Below, piece by piece: positions 12,147 to 21,774 of a stretch of DNA of 64,000 bases; position 1 is the first letter of the stretch, and each line of letters starts with the position of its first letter. Origin of the DNA: Orbaceae bacterium lpD02 (GTDB lineage Bacteria; Pseudomonadota; Gammaproteobacteria; Enterobacterales; Orbaceae); assembly GCA_036251875.1 (NCBI GenBank), contig CP133960.1:806001-870000 (forward strand), in the 5' to 3' direction. A model generated the notes under the pieces. It was not told the DNA's origin. It ran no database searches and saw nothing but the letters and a program-made list of their open reading frames with translations. A program made the translations under genes and the position numbers.

Positions 12147-12950
12147 TTAATCATGATGCTTAAATTGCCCTTCAGCAAATCCTTCTCGCCAATAACTGAT
12201 TAAGTGTATTGAATCGCTCGGTAACGCAGTAAAATGTTCTTTTAAAAATCGACGTATTGATTGCGCGATTGATGACTCCATTCCGCCCCAAAAAAGTGCG
12301 TTTTCCTGATCCACTGTCGAGACTGATTGGGTCAATTGGCTAATTAATTTAGTGTCATGACCCTGTGGTGTTACAAGCCATATCAGCTCAGTTGGTTGAG
12401 TTAATGTTAAAGGTAACTTGTCTTTTTCATCTCGAACTTCGATGATTGCCAGTGCTTTTTGCCCTTGAGGTAAATGTTCTAATGTATAACAAATAGCTGG
12501 CATCGCGGCAATATCACCGATTAATATTAATTGCTTATTATTATCGAATCGATTTTTAGCGCCCATCGCAATTAAACCAATATTATCACCGACGTTAGCC
12601 TGTTGAGCCCACTGTGTTGCGATCCCTGACTCATGCACAACAAAATCAATGACAACCACATTGTTATCTTGATTATAGTTGCGAATACTATAGGTTCTTA
12701 CCTGCTCGCGAGTTCCATTTGCCCAAATAATTTTATTATCTTCATTCGTCTGAGGGAAAATAATATCATCGTTACTTACTGAGGGAAAAAGTAATTTAGC
12801 ATGAGGTCCTATCCAAAGAGGATCAAATTCAATTTTTTTATCACAATTAAAAATAACACGAATGAGGTTAATGGATAAGCGTTCACATTGTTTAACGGTT
12901 AATATGCCATTAATAACTGATCGCTTGTGAGCGGATGTTTTTTGCTTCAT
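12147..12950 (-). CDS. Siderophore-interacting protein, NAD(P)H-dependent ferric-siderophore reductase type
   Basis: This 267-aa flavoprotein belongs to the SIP/ViuB/YqjH family, which reduces ferric siderophores in the cytoplasm. An FAD-binding barrel spans about residues 15-125; RTYSIRNYN near 84-92 is the R-x-Y-[ST] flavin motif, followed by FVVHESGIATQWAQQANVGD. A C-terminal NAD(P)H-binding domain begins near LIGDIAAMPAICYTLEHLP and ends with SYWREGFAEGQFK. The ATG at 12948-12950 has a good GGAG site. No siderophore uptake genes lie nearby, and no Fur box was identified. Confidence 0.9.
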   Translation of the reverse strand: MKQKTSAHKRSVINGILTVKQCERLSINLIRVIFNCDKKIEFDPLWIGPHAKLLFPSVSNDDIIFPQTNEDNKIIWANGTREQVRTYSIRNYNQDNNVVVIDFVVHESGIATQWAQQANVGDNIGLIAMGAKNRFDNNKQLILIGDIAAMPAICYTLEHLPQGQKALAIIEVRDEKDKLPLTLTQPTELIWLVTPQGHDTKLISQLTQSVSTVDQENALFWGGMESSIAQSIRRFLKEHFTALPSDSIHLISYWREGFAEGQFKHHD

Positions 12951-13197
12951 AGATGCGACTCCTTTATAACCAAGTGCCTATCATACACCTTGTTAATAAA
13001 GAATAAAAAAAGATATTTTATTTATATTAACTCAATCGCAGCGGTATTTTTATGATAACTCATTAAATCAATTAGCCATTATTAAATAATCCGATTAATG
13101 TTATCGAGAGGTAGAGGTAACTATTTTAGCTATATCGTTACCATTGAAATTAGTATATAATCGCAGCCATTTTTTGATGTTTAATTAGGGTATAATC

Positions 13198-14289
13198 ATG
13201 GGATTTAAATGTGGGATTGTCGGTTTACCAAATGTAGGGAAATCAACACTTTTTAACGCACTGACTAAAGCGGGGATTGAAGCAGCAAACTTTCCTTTTT
13301 GTACAATTGAACCAAATACGGGCGTCGTACCAATGCCCGATTCCCGTTTAGATAAATTAGCCGAAATCGTTAAACCACAAAGAATATTACCAACAACGAT
13401 GGAGTTTGTCGATATTGCAGGGTTAGTGAAAGGGGCGTCTAAAGGCGAAGGGCTCGGTAATCAATTTTTATCAAATATCCGTGAAACAGAAGCAATTGGT
13501 CACGTTGTTCGCTGCTTTGAAAATGACAATATTATCCATGTGGCTGGCAAAATAGATCCGGCTGAAGATATTGACATAATTAATACCGAGTTAGCCTTAG
13601 CTGATTTAGATACATGTGAGCGAGCTATTTTACGAGTACAAAAAAAAGCTAAAGGCGGCGATAAAGAGGCTAAATTTGAGCAAGAAGTGCTCGAAAAATG
13701 CTTACCTCATTTGGAACAAGGTAATAAACTCATTACATTAACCTTTTCTAAGGAAGAAGCTGAAGCGATTAAATACCTTAGTTTTTTAACTTTTAAGCCA
13801 ACAATGTATATTGCCAATGTTAATGAAGATGGCTTTGACAATAACCCTTATCTTGCACGAGTCATTGAAATTGCGAATAAAGAAAATGCGGTTGTAGTAC
13901 CGGTTTGCGCAGCAATTGAGGCAGAAATTGCCGAGCTAGACGATGCTGAGCGAGATGAGTTTATGCAAGATCTTGGCTTAGAAGAACCTGGTTTAAATAG
14001 AGTGATTCGTGCGGGCTACAAATTACTCAATTTACAAACCTATTTTACCGCTGGCGTAAAAGAAGTGAGAGCGTGGACGATTCCGATTGGAGCTACAGCA
14101 CCACAAGCAGCAGGCAAAATTCATACTGATTTTGAAAAAGGCTTCATTCGAGCGCAAACGATTGCTTTTGATGATTTTATTAACTACAAAGGTGAGCAAG
14201 GTGCAAAAGAAGCAGGAAAAATGCGTTCAGAAGGAAAGGATTATATTGTTAAAGATGGCGATATTATGAACTTTCTCTTTAATGTTTAA
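13198..14289 (+). CDS. ychF: Redox-regulated ATPase YchF (Obg-like)
   Basis: This 363-aa P-loop protein, the same length as E. coli YchF, binds ATP rather than GTP and associates with ribosomes. The G1 motif is [15 protein letters not shown] near residue 8. G3 is [20 protein letters not shown] near 72, and the altered G4 is NVNE near 203. The C-terminal TGS domain includes [38 protein letters not shown] terminator hairpin follows 18 bp after the stop. A TATAAT-like hexamer lies about 37 bp upstream of the start (13156-13161), but I could not pair it with a convincing -35. Confidence 0.97.
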   Translation: MGFKCGIVGLPNVGKSTLFNALTKAGIEAANFPFCTIEPNTGVVPMPDSRLDKLAEIVKPQRILPTTMEFVDIAGLVKGASKGEGLGNQFLSNIRETEAIGHVVRCFENDNIIHVAGKIDPAEDIDIINTELALADLDTCERAILRVQKKAKGGDKEAKFEQEVLEKCLPHLEQGNKLITLTFSKEEAEAIKYLSFLTFKPTMYIANVNEDGFDNNPYLARVIEIANKENAVVVPVCAAIEAEIAELDDAERDEFMQDLGLEEPGLNRVIRAGYKLLNLQTYFTAGVKEVRAWTIPIGATAPQAAGKIHTDFEKGFIRAQTIAFDDFINYKGEQGAKEAGKMRSEGKDYIVKDGDIMNFLFNV

Positions 14290-14307
14290 AACTATCTCGA
14301 TAAAAAC

Positions 14308-14332
14308 GCCGACTATATGTCGGCATTTTTAT
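14308..14332 (+). terminator. Terminator after ychF
   Basis: GCCGAC (14308-14313), TATAT loop, GTCGGC (14319-14324), then ATTTTTATT. An A run precedes the stem, so it could act in both directions. It is the first of two hairpins in the 349-bp ychF-moeA gap. Confidence 0.88.
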
Positions 14333-14377
14333 TGGTATCACGCTGATACAACTGTTTGCATAAATTTTATATAAAAA

Positions 14378-14411
14378 AAAACTTAATCATCGAGCCTGAC
14401 GATTAAGTTTT
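14378..14411. repeat. 11-bp inverted repeat in the ychF-moeA gap
   Basis: AAAACTTAATC at 14378-14388 and GATTAAGTTTT at 14401-14411 are perfectly complementary around a 12-nt loop. It may be a second weak terminator or an operator. The rest of 14333-14638 is AT-rich, with no gene that I can see, and supplies the moeA promoter region. Confidence 0.5.
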
Positions 14412-14638
14412 AATAAGAGACTTCGTGTTTCATGATTAAATATCACTTTAATATGAAACTTTATAGTTATATTTGATAAAAATCATTATAATCTATTTTT
14501 ATGAATCTATAACCTCTTTTAATCAATTTTGTGATCTACTTCAACTTTTTGAGTATTATTTTATTGTTTACATCAAATTTATGCTCAATATTAGAAGTAA
14601 CTTAATGGTTATATTGTAGATAAAATAAGGAAATCGTT

Positions 14639-15871
14639 ATGTCTAGCACCCCTCTTCTCTCATTTTCTGAAGCCAAAAACCTCATTTTACAAACGGCACA
14701 ATCAATAAATTACCAGCAAACGGAATCAATTAAACTATTTGACGCAGTAAATCGAATCGCTGCCAAACCAATTATTTCGCCCATGAATATTCCGTCTTTT
14801 GATAATTCAGCAATGGATGGTTACGCAATAAGAGAAGCGGATCTACAAAATAGTCATTTATTACCAATTGCAGATAGTGTTTTTGCTGGTCAAAAGCAGA
14901 TTAATAATTGGCCTAAAAATAGCTGCTTACGCATAATGACCGGTGCAGTAGTTCCAAAGGATGCCTATGCGGTAATTATGCAAGAAAACGTGCAAAAAAT
15001 AGATCAGGCAATTCGCTTTGATCCTGAAAAAATAAAAGCGGGACAAAATATTCGCTATATTGGCGAAAGTGTCTGTGCGGGTAGCGAAGTTTTCCCCGCT
15101 GGAGAAAAATTAACTATTGCCAAATTGACAACACTAGCAACGTTAGGCTTAAGCGAGATAACCGTTTATAAACCAATAAAAGTTGCAATATTTTCAACTG
15201 GCGATGAATTAACCCCTATCGGTGAAAAATTGCCATCAGTAAATAGTATTTATGACAGTAATCGTTTTACAGTTCAGCTAATGTTAAAAGCATTGGGCTG
15301 TGAAATCATTGATTTTGGTATTATCAAAGACGATTTAGATTTAATATCAAACACATTAAAACAAGCGTCAAAAGAAGCTGATATTGTGGTGACGAGTGGT
15401 GGTGTATCTGTCGGTGATGCGGATTATACTAAAATGGCATTAGCTCAAATTGGTGAAATTGATTTTTGGAAAATAGCCATGAAGCCAGGCAAGCCCTTCG
15501 CTTTTGGTAAAATTAATAATGCCCTTTTTTGTGGTTTACCCGGTAATCCTGTTTCAACGTTCGTAACGTGTTATCAATTAGTTAGACCGTTAATTTTAGC
15601 CTTATATAAACAAAATAGTCATACCAATACTTTTATACTAAAAACGGTATCAAATTTAAAAAAATCTGTTGGTCGTTTAGACTTTCAACGAGGGTATGTT
15701 CATGCCAATGAAAATGGCGAGCTAGTGGTTAGTTCAACAGGTGAGCAAGGCTCACATATTACCTCATCATTTAATCAGGCAAACTGCTTTATCGTGCTAG
15801 AAGCAGAGCGAGGTAATATCACTCAAGGTGAATTAGTCACGGTTGAAATGTTCGATAGTTTTCTTTTGTAG
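14639..15871 (+). CDS. moeA: Molybdopterin molybdenumtransferase MoeA
   Basis: This 410-aa protein (E. coli MoeA 411 aa) inserts molybdate into adenylylated molybdopterin. It carries MNIPSFDNSAMDGYA near residue 50, the PAVxQxN-type block RIMTGAVVPKDAYAVIMQENV near 98, IFSTGDEL near 183, TSGGVSVGDADYTK near 251 and KPGKPFAFG / GLPGNPVSTF near 280-300. The ATG follows AAGGAAATCGTT. Unlike E. coli moeAB, moeB is not adjacent; a MoeB homologue lies at 48762-49514. Confidence 0.95.
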   Translation: MSSTPLLSFSEAKNLILQTAQSINYQQTESIKLFDAVNRIAAKPIISPMNIPSFDNSAMDGYAIREADLQNSHLLPIADSVFAGQKQINNWPKNSCLRIMTGAVVPKDAYAVIMQENVQKIDQAIRFDPEKIKAGQNIRYIGESVCAGSEVFPAGEKLTIAKLTTLATLGLSEITVYKPIKVAIFSTGDELTPIGEKLPSVNSIYDSNRFTVQLMLKALGCEIIDFGIIKDDLDLISNTLKQASKEADIVVTSGGVSVGDADYTKMALAQIGEIDFWKIAMKPGKPFAFGKINNALFCGLPGNPVSTFVTCYQLVRPLILALYKQNSHTNTFILKTVSNLKKSVGRLDFQRGYVHANENGELVVSSTGEQGSHITSSFNQANCFIVLEAERGNITQGELVTVEMFDSFLL

Positions 15872-15898
15872 CTCATTCTAACAGTCAAAAAATAAAAT

Positions 15899-15932
15899 AT
15901 GCCATTTTTACTAAATAAAGTGAAAATGGTAT
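15899..15932. repeat. 14-bp stem-loop downstream of moeA
   Basis: ATGCCATTTTTACT (15899-15912) can pair with AGTGAAAATGGTAT (15919-15932) around AAATAA, with two G-U wobbles in the plus-strand RNA. There is no downstream T run on the plus strand, so its role as moeA terminator is uncertain. Confidence 0.45.
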
Positions 15933-16080
15933 GTTATATAAGTTAGCACATGAGACTTACATTAGTTACATAACTGATTCAATTAATTTCTAATTATATT
16001 CATTCCCTTACGACCAATTTAAACTAGCCGCCTCAGAATAATTATGTAAAACAACCACCATGAGGTTTCAAGGTTTCATT

Positions 16081-17376
16081 ATGAGTATTATGCAAAAAAT
16101 AAAAGAAAACAATTTTTATGTAGGGTCATTACCCCTACCGGTTTTTATCGGTTGTTCCATTGTGGTAATGATCTCAGCTTGGCTTAATATCTTACCAAAA
16201 AGCTTAATTGGTGGATTTGCGGTTATTTTACCGTTAGGTTGGTTACTTGGAACAATTGGTCAAAACTTACCATTTTTAAAAAAATTTGGTGCCCCTGCAA
16301 TTTTAGCCTTAATCGTGCCGTCAATTTTAGTTTATAACGATGTGTTTGATAGCAACACATTAGCGGCAGCTAAAATGCTGATGAAAGAATCGAACTTCTT
16401 ATTGTTTTATATTGCCAGTTTAGTATGCGGTAGTATATTGGGCATGCACCGCGTAATTTTAGTTAATGGCTTTATTCGAATGATGATCCCTATGTTACTC
16501 GGTATGTGCCTTGCTGCATTAGTTGGTGTCAGCGTTGCGGTTTTATTTGGCGATACATGGGAACACGCATTTTTTTATACCATCGCCCCTGTGATGGCTG
16601 GCGGAGTGGGTGAAGGCGTTTTGCAACTTGCAAATGCATATAGCAATATATTAAATATGGATTATGATTCATTTGTCAGCGCGCTTATCCCTGCGACTGT
16701 TGTAGGTAATTTCTTTGCGATTACTTATACCGCAATTATTAATCGCGTAGGTGAGCTAAAACCACACTTAAGTGGTAAAGGTCAATTAGTTAAAATTCAA
16801 TTCGATGGCATGGAAGAAGCTCTAAAAGAAGATACCAGCCCATTAGATGCTAGAGCGATGAGCGGCGCAGTTATGATTCTGGTTGCTATGTTTATGATTG
16901 GCTTAATTCTTGAAAAGCTGACTCATTTCCCTGGCCCAGTATTAATGATTATTGCCACTGCACTTGTTAAATATTTACGTATTTTACCGGCTAGCGTCGA
17001 AAAAGGTAGTCAACAATGGTATAAGTTTATTTCAGGCCACTTTACCTATCCCTTAATGGCTGGACTTGGTTTGCTTTATATTGATTTAGGCAGCGTGGTT
17101 AATGTGTTAACAATTCCTTATTTCTTAACCATCGTATCGGTAGTATTGACTGTCTGCTTGACTGGATTTGTCTGTGCTTACTTTTTCAAGATGTACCCAA
17201 TCGAAGCCTCGATCATTTCATCATGCCAAAGTGGTATGGGCGGTACCGGCGATGTTGCTATTTTATCGACAGCAAATCGTATGAATCTAATGCCATTTGC
17301 GCAAGTTGCAACTCGTTTAGGAGGGGCATTAATGGTTATTGGTGCAACAGCACTATTACGTTATCTTCATAGTTAA
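16081..17376 (+). CDS. 2-hydroxycarboxylate transporter (CitS/CitP/MaeN family), probably malate or citrate
   Basis: This inner-membrane symporter of about 431 aa (family about 440 aa) has around 11 hydrophobic segments. The two reentrant-loop signatures of the 2HCT family are visible: MAGGVGEGVLQLA near residue 175 and QSGMGGTGDVAILSTANRM near 386, the second followed by the conserved arginine region. The family exchanges or symports malate, citrate or lactate. I start at ATG 16081 because AAGG lies 7 nt upstream; ATG 16060 has no ribosome-binding site. A malic enzyme gene begins 62 bp downstream, which favours malate as the substrate, though that is inference. Confidence 0.9.
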   Translation: MSIMQKIKENNFYVGSLPLPVFIGCSIVVMISAWLNILPKSLIGGFAVILPLGWLLGTIGQNLPFLKKFGAPAILALIVPSILVYNDVFDSNTLAAAKMLMKESNFLLFYIASLVCGSILGMHRVILVNGFIRMMIPMLLGMCLAALVGVSVAVLFGDTWEHAFFYTIAPVMAGGVGEGVLQLANAYSNILNMDYDSFVSALIPATVVGNFFAITYTAIINRVGELKPHLSGKGQLVKIQFDGMEEALKEDTSPLDARAMSGAVMILVAMFMIGLILEKLTHFPGPVLMIIATALVKYLRILPASVEKGSQQWYKFISGHFTYPLMAGLGLLYIDLGSVVNVLTIPYFLTIVSVVLTVCLTGFVCAYFFKMYPIEASIISSCQSGMGGTGDVAILSTANRMNLMPFAQVATRLGGALMVIGATALLRYLHS

Positions 17377-17437
17377 TAATAGCTTATATATTGTATGCGA
17401 TTTTATTAGTTAATTAAAAAATAAAAAGGTGAAAATT

Positions 17438-18595
17438 ATGGCAACGGTTCAAGAAAAGGCTCTTGCAATTAGTAAAGAAAAACACGGAAAATTAGAAATC
17501 CGTTCGAAAGTAGAAATTAATTCTATGGACGACCTTAGCGTCGCTTATACTCCAGGCGTTGCTGCGGTTTGTAGTGCAATAGCGGCGAATAAAGAAGATG
17601 CTTATGAATATACGTCTAAACGCAATTTAGTTGCCGTTGTGACTGATGGCTCTGCAGTATTAGGATTAGGTAATATTGGTCCGGAAGCGGCGATCCCTGT
17701 TATGGAAGGTAAAGCGATACTATTTAAACGTTTTGCTGATGTCGATGCTATTCCTCTTTCGGTTAATACTCAAAATGTCGATGAAATTGTTAGTCATATT
17801 GCGGCTTTTGCACCTTCTTTTGGTGGTATTAATTTAGAAGATATCAGTGCACCAAGATGTTTTGAAGTAGAGAGACGTTTAAAAGAAATTCTTGATATTC
17901 CAGTATTTCACGATGATCAGCATGGTACCGCAATTGTTGTATTAGCCGCACTTTATAATGCAATTAAAGTAACTAAAAAGCAGCTCGAAACCGTAAAAAT
18001 TGTTATTAATGGCGGAGGTGCAGCCGGTCTTTCTATTGCTGATATGCTGTTAGCGGCTGGCGCAAAAAACATTAAAGTTGTCGATAAAATCGGTATTTTG
18101 TGCGAAGACGATACATCCTTACCACCTCACCACTTAGCGATGGCGAAGAAAACCAATAGAGAAAAACAAACGGGAACTTTGCAAGATGCTGTTAAAGGCG
18201 CTGATGTATTTGTTGGCGTTTCAGCTCCAGGGGCTTTGAAGAAAGAGTGGGTTACCACTATGGCTGACAAAGCAATTATTTTCGCAATGGCAAATCCAAC
18301 GCCTGAAATCTTCCCAGAAGAAGCGAAAGAAGCCGGTGCTTATGTCATTGGTACTGGTCGAAGTGATTACCCTAACCAAATTAATAATGTGCTTGCCTTT
18401 CCTGGTATTTTCCGTGGTGCACTTGATGCTAGGGCAAAAGATATTACGCTTGAAATGCAATTAGCTGCGGCAAAGGGGCTTGCAAGTATTGTTACTGACG
18501 ATAAACTTAGCCCTGACTACATTTTACCTAATGCATTTGAACCAAATGTATCTAAAGTTGTAGCAGAAAGCGTTCGCGGTGCCGTAAAAAAATAA
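17438..18595 (+). CDS. Malic enzyme (NAD(P)-dependent, short form)
   Basis: This oxidoreductase of about 385 aa decarboxylates malate to pyruvate. The catalytic region includes [11 protein letters not shown] near residue 34, [24 protein letters not shown] near 66, and [17 protein letters not shown] with [13 protein letters not shown] near 130-165. The NAD-binding fold starts at [22 protein letters not shown]. It lacks the phosphotransacetylase-like extension of MaeB and resembles the roughly 390-aa bacterial type. ATG 17438 is preferred over GTG 17429 because AAGGTG lies 6 nt upstream. A strong terminator follows. Paired with the transporter, it would turn imported malate into pyruvate, CO2 and NAD(P)H. 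Confidence 0.93.
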   Translation: MATVQEKALAISKEKHGKLEIRSKVEINSMDDLSVAYTPGVAAVCSAIAANKEDAYEYTSKRNLVAVVTDGSAVLGLGNIGPEAAIPVMEGKAILFKRFADVDAIPLSVNTQNVDEIVSHIAAFAPSFGGINLEDISAPRCFEVERRLKEILDIPVFHDDQHGTAIVVLAALYNAIKVTKKQLETVKIVINGGGAAGLSIADMLLAAGAKNIKVVDKIGILCEDDTSLPPHHLAMAKKTNREKQTGTLQDAVKGADVFVGVSAPGALKKEWVTTMADKAIIFAMANPTPEIFPEEAKEAGAYVIGTGRSDYPNQINNVLAFPGIFRGALDARAKDITLEMQLAAAKGLASIVTDDKLSPDYILPNAFEPNVSKVVAESVRGAVKK

Positions 18596-18624
18596 TATCA
18601 TTATTTAATTTATCGCGATAACAT

Positions 18625-18661
18625 AGCTGCTGTTTAACATGTTTAAACAGCAGCTTTTTTA
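18625..18661 (+). terminator. Strong terminator after the malic enzyme gene
   Basis: AGCTGCTGTTTAA (18625-18637) and TTAAACAGCAGCT (18643-18655) form a 13-bp stem with a 5-nt loop, ending in a T run. It separates the transporter-enzyme unit from the sensor-kinase unit. Confidence 0.92.
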
Positions 18662-18716
18662 TCTATAACGAAAAATTTTTCCTTGTAGTTATGGTAAATA
18701 CAATACAGGAAATATA

Positions 18717-20333
18717 GTGCGAAAATTATTTAACAAATTAAAATTAAAAACGAAATTAATCATTCTTATTTGCTTCGTTTTTATCTTAGCGGTGATCGCT
18801 GAAAATACTTATATTATTCGAATCGTTAATAATCAATATTATGATGACGCAAGTCAACGTGTTGAAGAGATAGCCAATATTATTGCTACTTCGCCTGATA
18901 TTATAAATGATATCACCAATTCAACTGACGAAAACTTAGTATCAATTCAAGAATATGCCGAAAATGCAAGGCTACTTTCACAAGTCGAATTTATTACCAT
19001 TTTTGATATGCAAGGGATTCGCTTTTCTCATCCCGATAAAGAGCAGATAGGTAAAAAAATTGTCGGCGGTGATGGTGACGCGGCGTTGAGAGGCGAATCC
19101 TACTTATCAACAGCTGAAGGCACATTAGGGCTCTCAATTAGAGCATTTAAACCTATATACTCAAGTGATAAAACTCAAATTGGCGCCTTAATGGTTGGTC
19201 AGACAGTCAATAATATTGAGCATTTAGCTTCACGAACTAAACAACCTATTTTACTGACATTAATTGTGTCACTTATTATTGCCGTATCATTAGCATTATG
19301 GTTTTCTAAAAATATTAAAAATATTCTATTAGGCTTAGAGCCCTATGAAATGGTTAAACTTTTTGAGGAAAGAGATGCCATTATTAGAACAGTCAAGGAA
19401 GGTGTTTTAGTTATCAATCGAGATGGTATCATTACTCAAATTAATGATGAAGCAATACGCATCTTACGTATTACTGAAAACAAAAATAAAATCATTGGTG
19501 GCCATGTTAGGAAAATTATCCCAAACACGCGTTTATATGAAGTGATGCTAACAGGTGAGGCCGAATACGATTGCGAACAAAATATTAATGGTATTATTAT
19601 TTTAACGAATCGAATACCACTTTTTGTTAATGGCAAGCTAACCGGCGCAATTGCTTCGTTTAGAGATATGACCGAAATTCGCCAGCTAGCCGAAAACCTA
19701 ACCGGCGTTAACCGCTATACCGATGCGCTGCGTTCACAATCACACGAGTTTAATAATAAACTCCATGTCATTTATGGCTTAACATTTAATGAAAACAACC
19801 ATGAACTCATTGAATATTTAGAAGAACTGATGGGCAGTCAAGAAAAGGAGTACGAACAAATATCACAATCAATACATGATCCAATTATCGCTGGTTTTTT
19901 GAATAGTAAATTTAGCCGAGCAAGAGAATTAGGGGTAACCTTACATTTTCATATTGCAGGACAATTAAATATCCTTACTAATAGCTCTATCGCGCATAAA
20001 TTAGTAACAATTTTAGGTAATTTAATCGATAATGGCTTAGATGCTGTGCAATTTTTAGATGATAAACAAATTACGATTAACTTAAAAATTAATGATGATT
20101 GTTTTATTATTGAAGTTAAGGATAATGGTCAAGGTATTACCAAAGAACATTCTCAACAAATATTTAGCAAAGGTTATTCAACCAAAGGAGACAACCGTGG
20201 CTTTGGTTTGTATCTAGTTCTTGCGAGTGTTGATGAACTAAACGGTCATATTGAATTATGCGAATCAGATACGACAACAGGTGCATGCTTTAAAGTATTG
20301 TTGCCATTACATGAAATTTATCAGGAAAAATAA
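18717..20333 (+). CDS. CitA/DcuS/MalK-type sensor histidine kinase
   Basis: This 538-aa membrane sensor has a membrane helix at about residues 14-34, a periplasmic Cache-type domain with a CitA/DcuS-like FDMQGIRFSHPDKEQIGK segment near 95-115, and a second helix at about 178-198. A cytoplasmic PAS domain (about 215-325) follows, then the H-box SQSHEFNNKLHVIYGL with phospho-acceptor His343, and the ATPase boxes NLIDNGLDAV, DNGQGI and GFGLYL. Relatives sense C4-dicarboxylates, citrate or malate. It begins at GTG 18717 with AGGAA upstream. The stop is one base before the response-regulator ATG. Position after the malate genes suggests that it controls them. Confidence 0.92.
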   Translation: MRKLFNKLKLKTKLIILICFVFILAVIAENTYIIRIVNNQYYDDASQRVEEIANIIATSPDIINDITNSTDENLVSIQEYAENARLLSQVEFITIFDMQGIRFSHPDKEQIGKKIVGGDGDAALRGESYLSTAEGTLGLSIRAFKPIYSSDKTQIGALMVGQTVNNIEHLASRTKQPILLTLIVSLIIAVSLALWFSKNIKNILLGLEPYEMVKLFEERDAIIRTVKEGVLVINRDGIITQINDEAIRILRITENKNKIIGGHVRKIIPNTRLYEVMLTGEAEYDCEQNINGIIILTNRIPLFVNGKLTGAIASFRDMTEIRQLAENLTGVNRYTDALRSQSHEFNNKLHVIYGLTFNENNHELIEYLEELMGSQEKEYEQISQSIHDPIIAGFLNSKFSRARELGVTLHFHIAGQLNILTNSSIAHKLVTILGNLIDNGLDAVQFLDDKQITINLKINDDCFIIEVKDNGQGITKEHSQQIFSKGYSTKGDNRGFGLYLVLASVDELNGHIELCESDTTTGACFKVLLPLHEIYQEK

Positions 20334-20334
20334 G

Positions 20335-21015
20335 ATGATCAATGTGCTAATTGTTGAAGATGATCCGATGGTAGCAGAATTAAATAAAAAATATTTACAA
20401 ATGGTACCTGGATTTAAATTAGTCGGTCAGGTAAAGGATGGTGAAACTGCCCTCCATTTTATTCACGATAATCCTATTTCACTGATTTTATTAGATATGT
20501 TTATGCCTAAACTAGATGGTTTACAATTGCTACAACATATACGCATTAGTTACCCAAATATTGATATTATAATGGTTACTGCGGCTTGTGATAGCGAAAA
20601 TATTCAAGCGGCATTACGATTGGGGGTGATTGATTACATTGTTAAACCCTTTACGTTTAAACGCTTTAGAACCGCATTGATCACTTATCTAGAACGAGTA
20701 AGATTACTGAGTTCTAGCGAAATATTAGACCAAAAACAGCTCGATAATCGACTTTTTGCTAAAAGTGTTGAGAAATCGGATCAACTACCTAAGGGCATTG
20801 AAGCTGACACCTTAAAAGCTATACGCGACATGTTAGCTAACTATACCCATGATTTTGCTATGAGTGATCTTGTCTCTTCCAGTACACTATCTCGCATATC
20901 GTTAAAAAAATATATTGATTATTTAGAAGAGTTAGGCGAATTGGAGAGCTATTTAATCCATTTATCTATTGGCCGCCCAGTTCGGATGTACTCAATTAAA
21001 AATAGAGAAACATAA
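20335..21015 (+). CDS. CitB/DcuR-type response regulator
   Basis: This 226-aa regulator starts MINVLIVEDDPMVAELNKKYL at ATG 20335, immediately after the kinase stop. The receiver domain (about 1-120) has acidic residues E8, D9 and D10, the phospho-acceptor Asp54 in LLDMFMPKLDG, and the Lys of DYIVKPFTFKRF. The C-terminal helix-turn-helix region (about 150-220, SDLVSSSTLSRISLKKYIDYLEELGEL ending in GRPVRMYSI) matches the CitB/DcuR output class. An upstream in-frame ATG inside the kinase gene is unlikely to be used. The likely targets are the transporter and malic enzyme genes upstream, inferred from adjacency. Confidence 0.92.
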   Translation: MINVLIVEDDPMVAELNKKYLQMVPGFKLVGQVKDGETALHFIHDNPISLILLDMFMPKLDGLQLLQHIRISYPNIDIIMVTAACDSENIQAALRLGVIDYIVKPFTFKRFRTALITYLERVRLLSSSEILDQKQLDNRLFAKSVEKSDQLPKGIEADTLKAIRDMLANYTHDFAMSDLVSSSTLSRISLKKYIDYLEELGELESYLIHLSIGRPVRMYSIKNRET

Positions 21016-21046
21016 CGCGCTATTTTGGTAACTATAATCATATGTT

Positions 21047-21475
21047 TTAGTTTAGTGCCACTAAAATTGCCCCAATGGCGATCATTCCGACACCAACCCC
21101 ACCCCATAGCGAAACCTTTTCGCCAAATAGAACCATCGCAAAAACAACGGCGAAAACAACACTAAGCTTATCGATCGGGGCTACTTGTGAAACATTACCT
21201 ACTTTAATTGCCATAAAATAAAACAGCCATGATAATGCCCCTGCGATCCCACTTAATATAATAACGACTAACGCTTTTTTGTCAGCCATAAAAGTCTGAA
21301 CTAACTGTAGTTTTCCTTGAACGACCACCACACCGACTAAAAAAATGGCCATTACAACGGCTCGAATTGCCGTTGCGGTATTAGCATCTAAATGTTGTAA
21401 ACCAATCTTACCTAAAATAGCCACGGCAGAAGCGGTTATCGCAGATAATAAAGCATAAATTAACCAAGCGCTCAT
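21047..21475 (-). CDS. Half-size EamA-domain (DMT superfamily) membrane protein
   Basis: This 142-aa protein has five hydrophobic segments and one EamA domain, with typical wording SWLFYFMAIKVGNVSQVAPIDKLSVVFAVVFAMVLFGEKVS. Full-size EamA transporters carry two such domains (about 300 aa), so this is a four/five-helix half transporter that would work as a dimer. Single-domain relatives are common as intact genes, so it need not be a truncation. The start lies next to the stop of the small lipoprotein gene (5-bp gap). The substrate is unknown. Confidence 0.82.
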   Translation of the reverse strand: MSAWLIYALLSAITASAVAILGKIGLQHLDANTATAIRAVVMAIFLVGVVVVQGKLQLVQTFMADKKALVVIILSGIAGALSWLFYFMAIKVGNVSQVAPIDKLSVVFAVVFAMVLFGEKVSLWGGVGVGMIAIGAILVALN

Positions 21476-21479
21476 AATA

Positions 21480-21710
21480 TTATTTACTACCTATTAGATA
21501 TGATTCATCACGCTTTAGCATTTTTATAGATTCTTGCATGCTAGGGTTTTCTTGGCATATTTTAGAATTGTGCATAACCCCAACACACTCTTCTTTTACT
21601 ATATGAGGTTTTGACCATCGATTCTCTTTAGCTTGTCTGTTTTGACTACCGCAAGCAGTAAGTCCTAAAAATAAGAACGAAACGCTTAATATTATCATTA
21701 CTTTTTTCAT
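21480..21710 (-). CDS. Small putative lipoprotein
   Basis: This 76-aa protein has a clear lipoprotein signal: MKKVMIILSVSFLFLGLTAC, with the lipobox LTAC, the acylated Cys at residue 20, then GSQNRQ. The mature part is about 57 residues, charged, with two further Cys residues (in EECVGVM and KICQEN) that could form a disulfide. I do not recognise the family. It sits 5 bp upstream of the EamA gene and may be cotranscribed with it. Confidence 0.7.
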   Translation of the reverse strand: MKKVMIILSVSFLFLGLTACGSQNRQAKENRWSKPHIVKEECVGVMHNSKICQENPSMQESIKMLKRDESYLIGSK

Positions 21711-21774
21711 ATTCTATTTTTCATCCTAGCTTTTGATTGTTAGCGTTATTATGTTTCTATTATTGCTTAATAAA

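Noticed and set aside
21047-21475. EamA gene as a truncated pseudogene of a full-size transporter
   Set aside because: Single-domain EamA proteins are common intact genes, and there is no adjacent remnant of a second domain.
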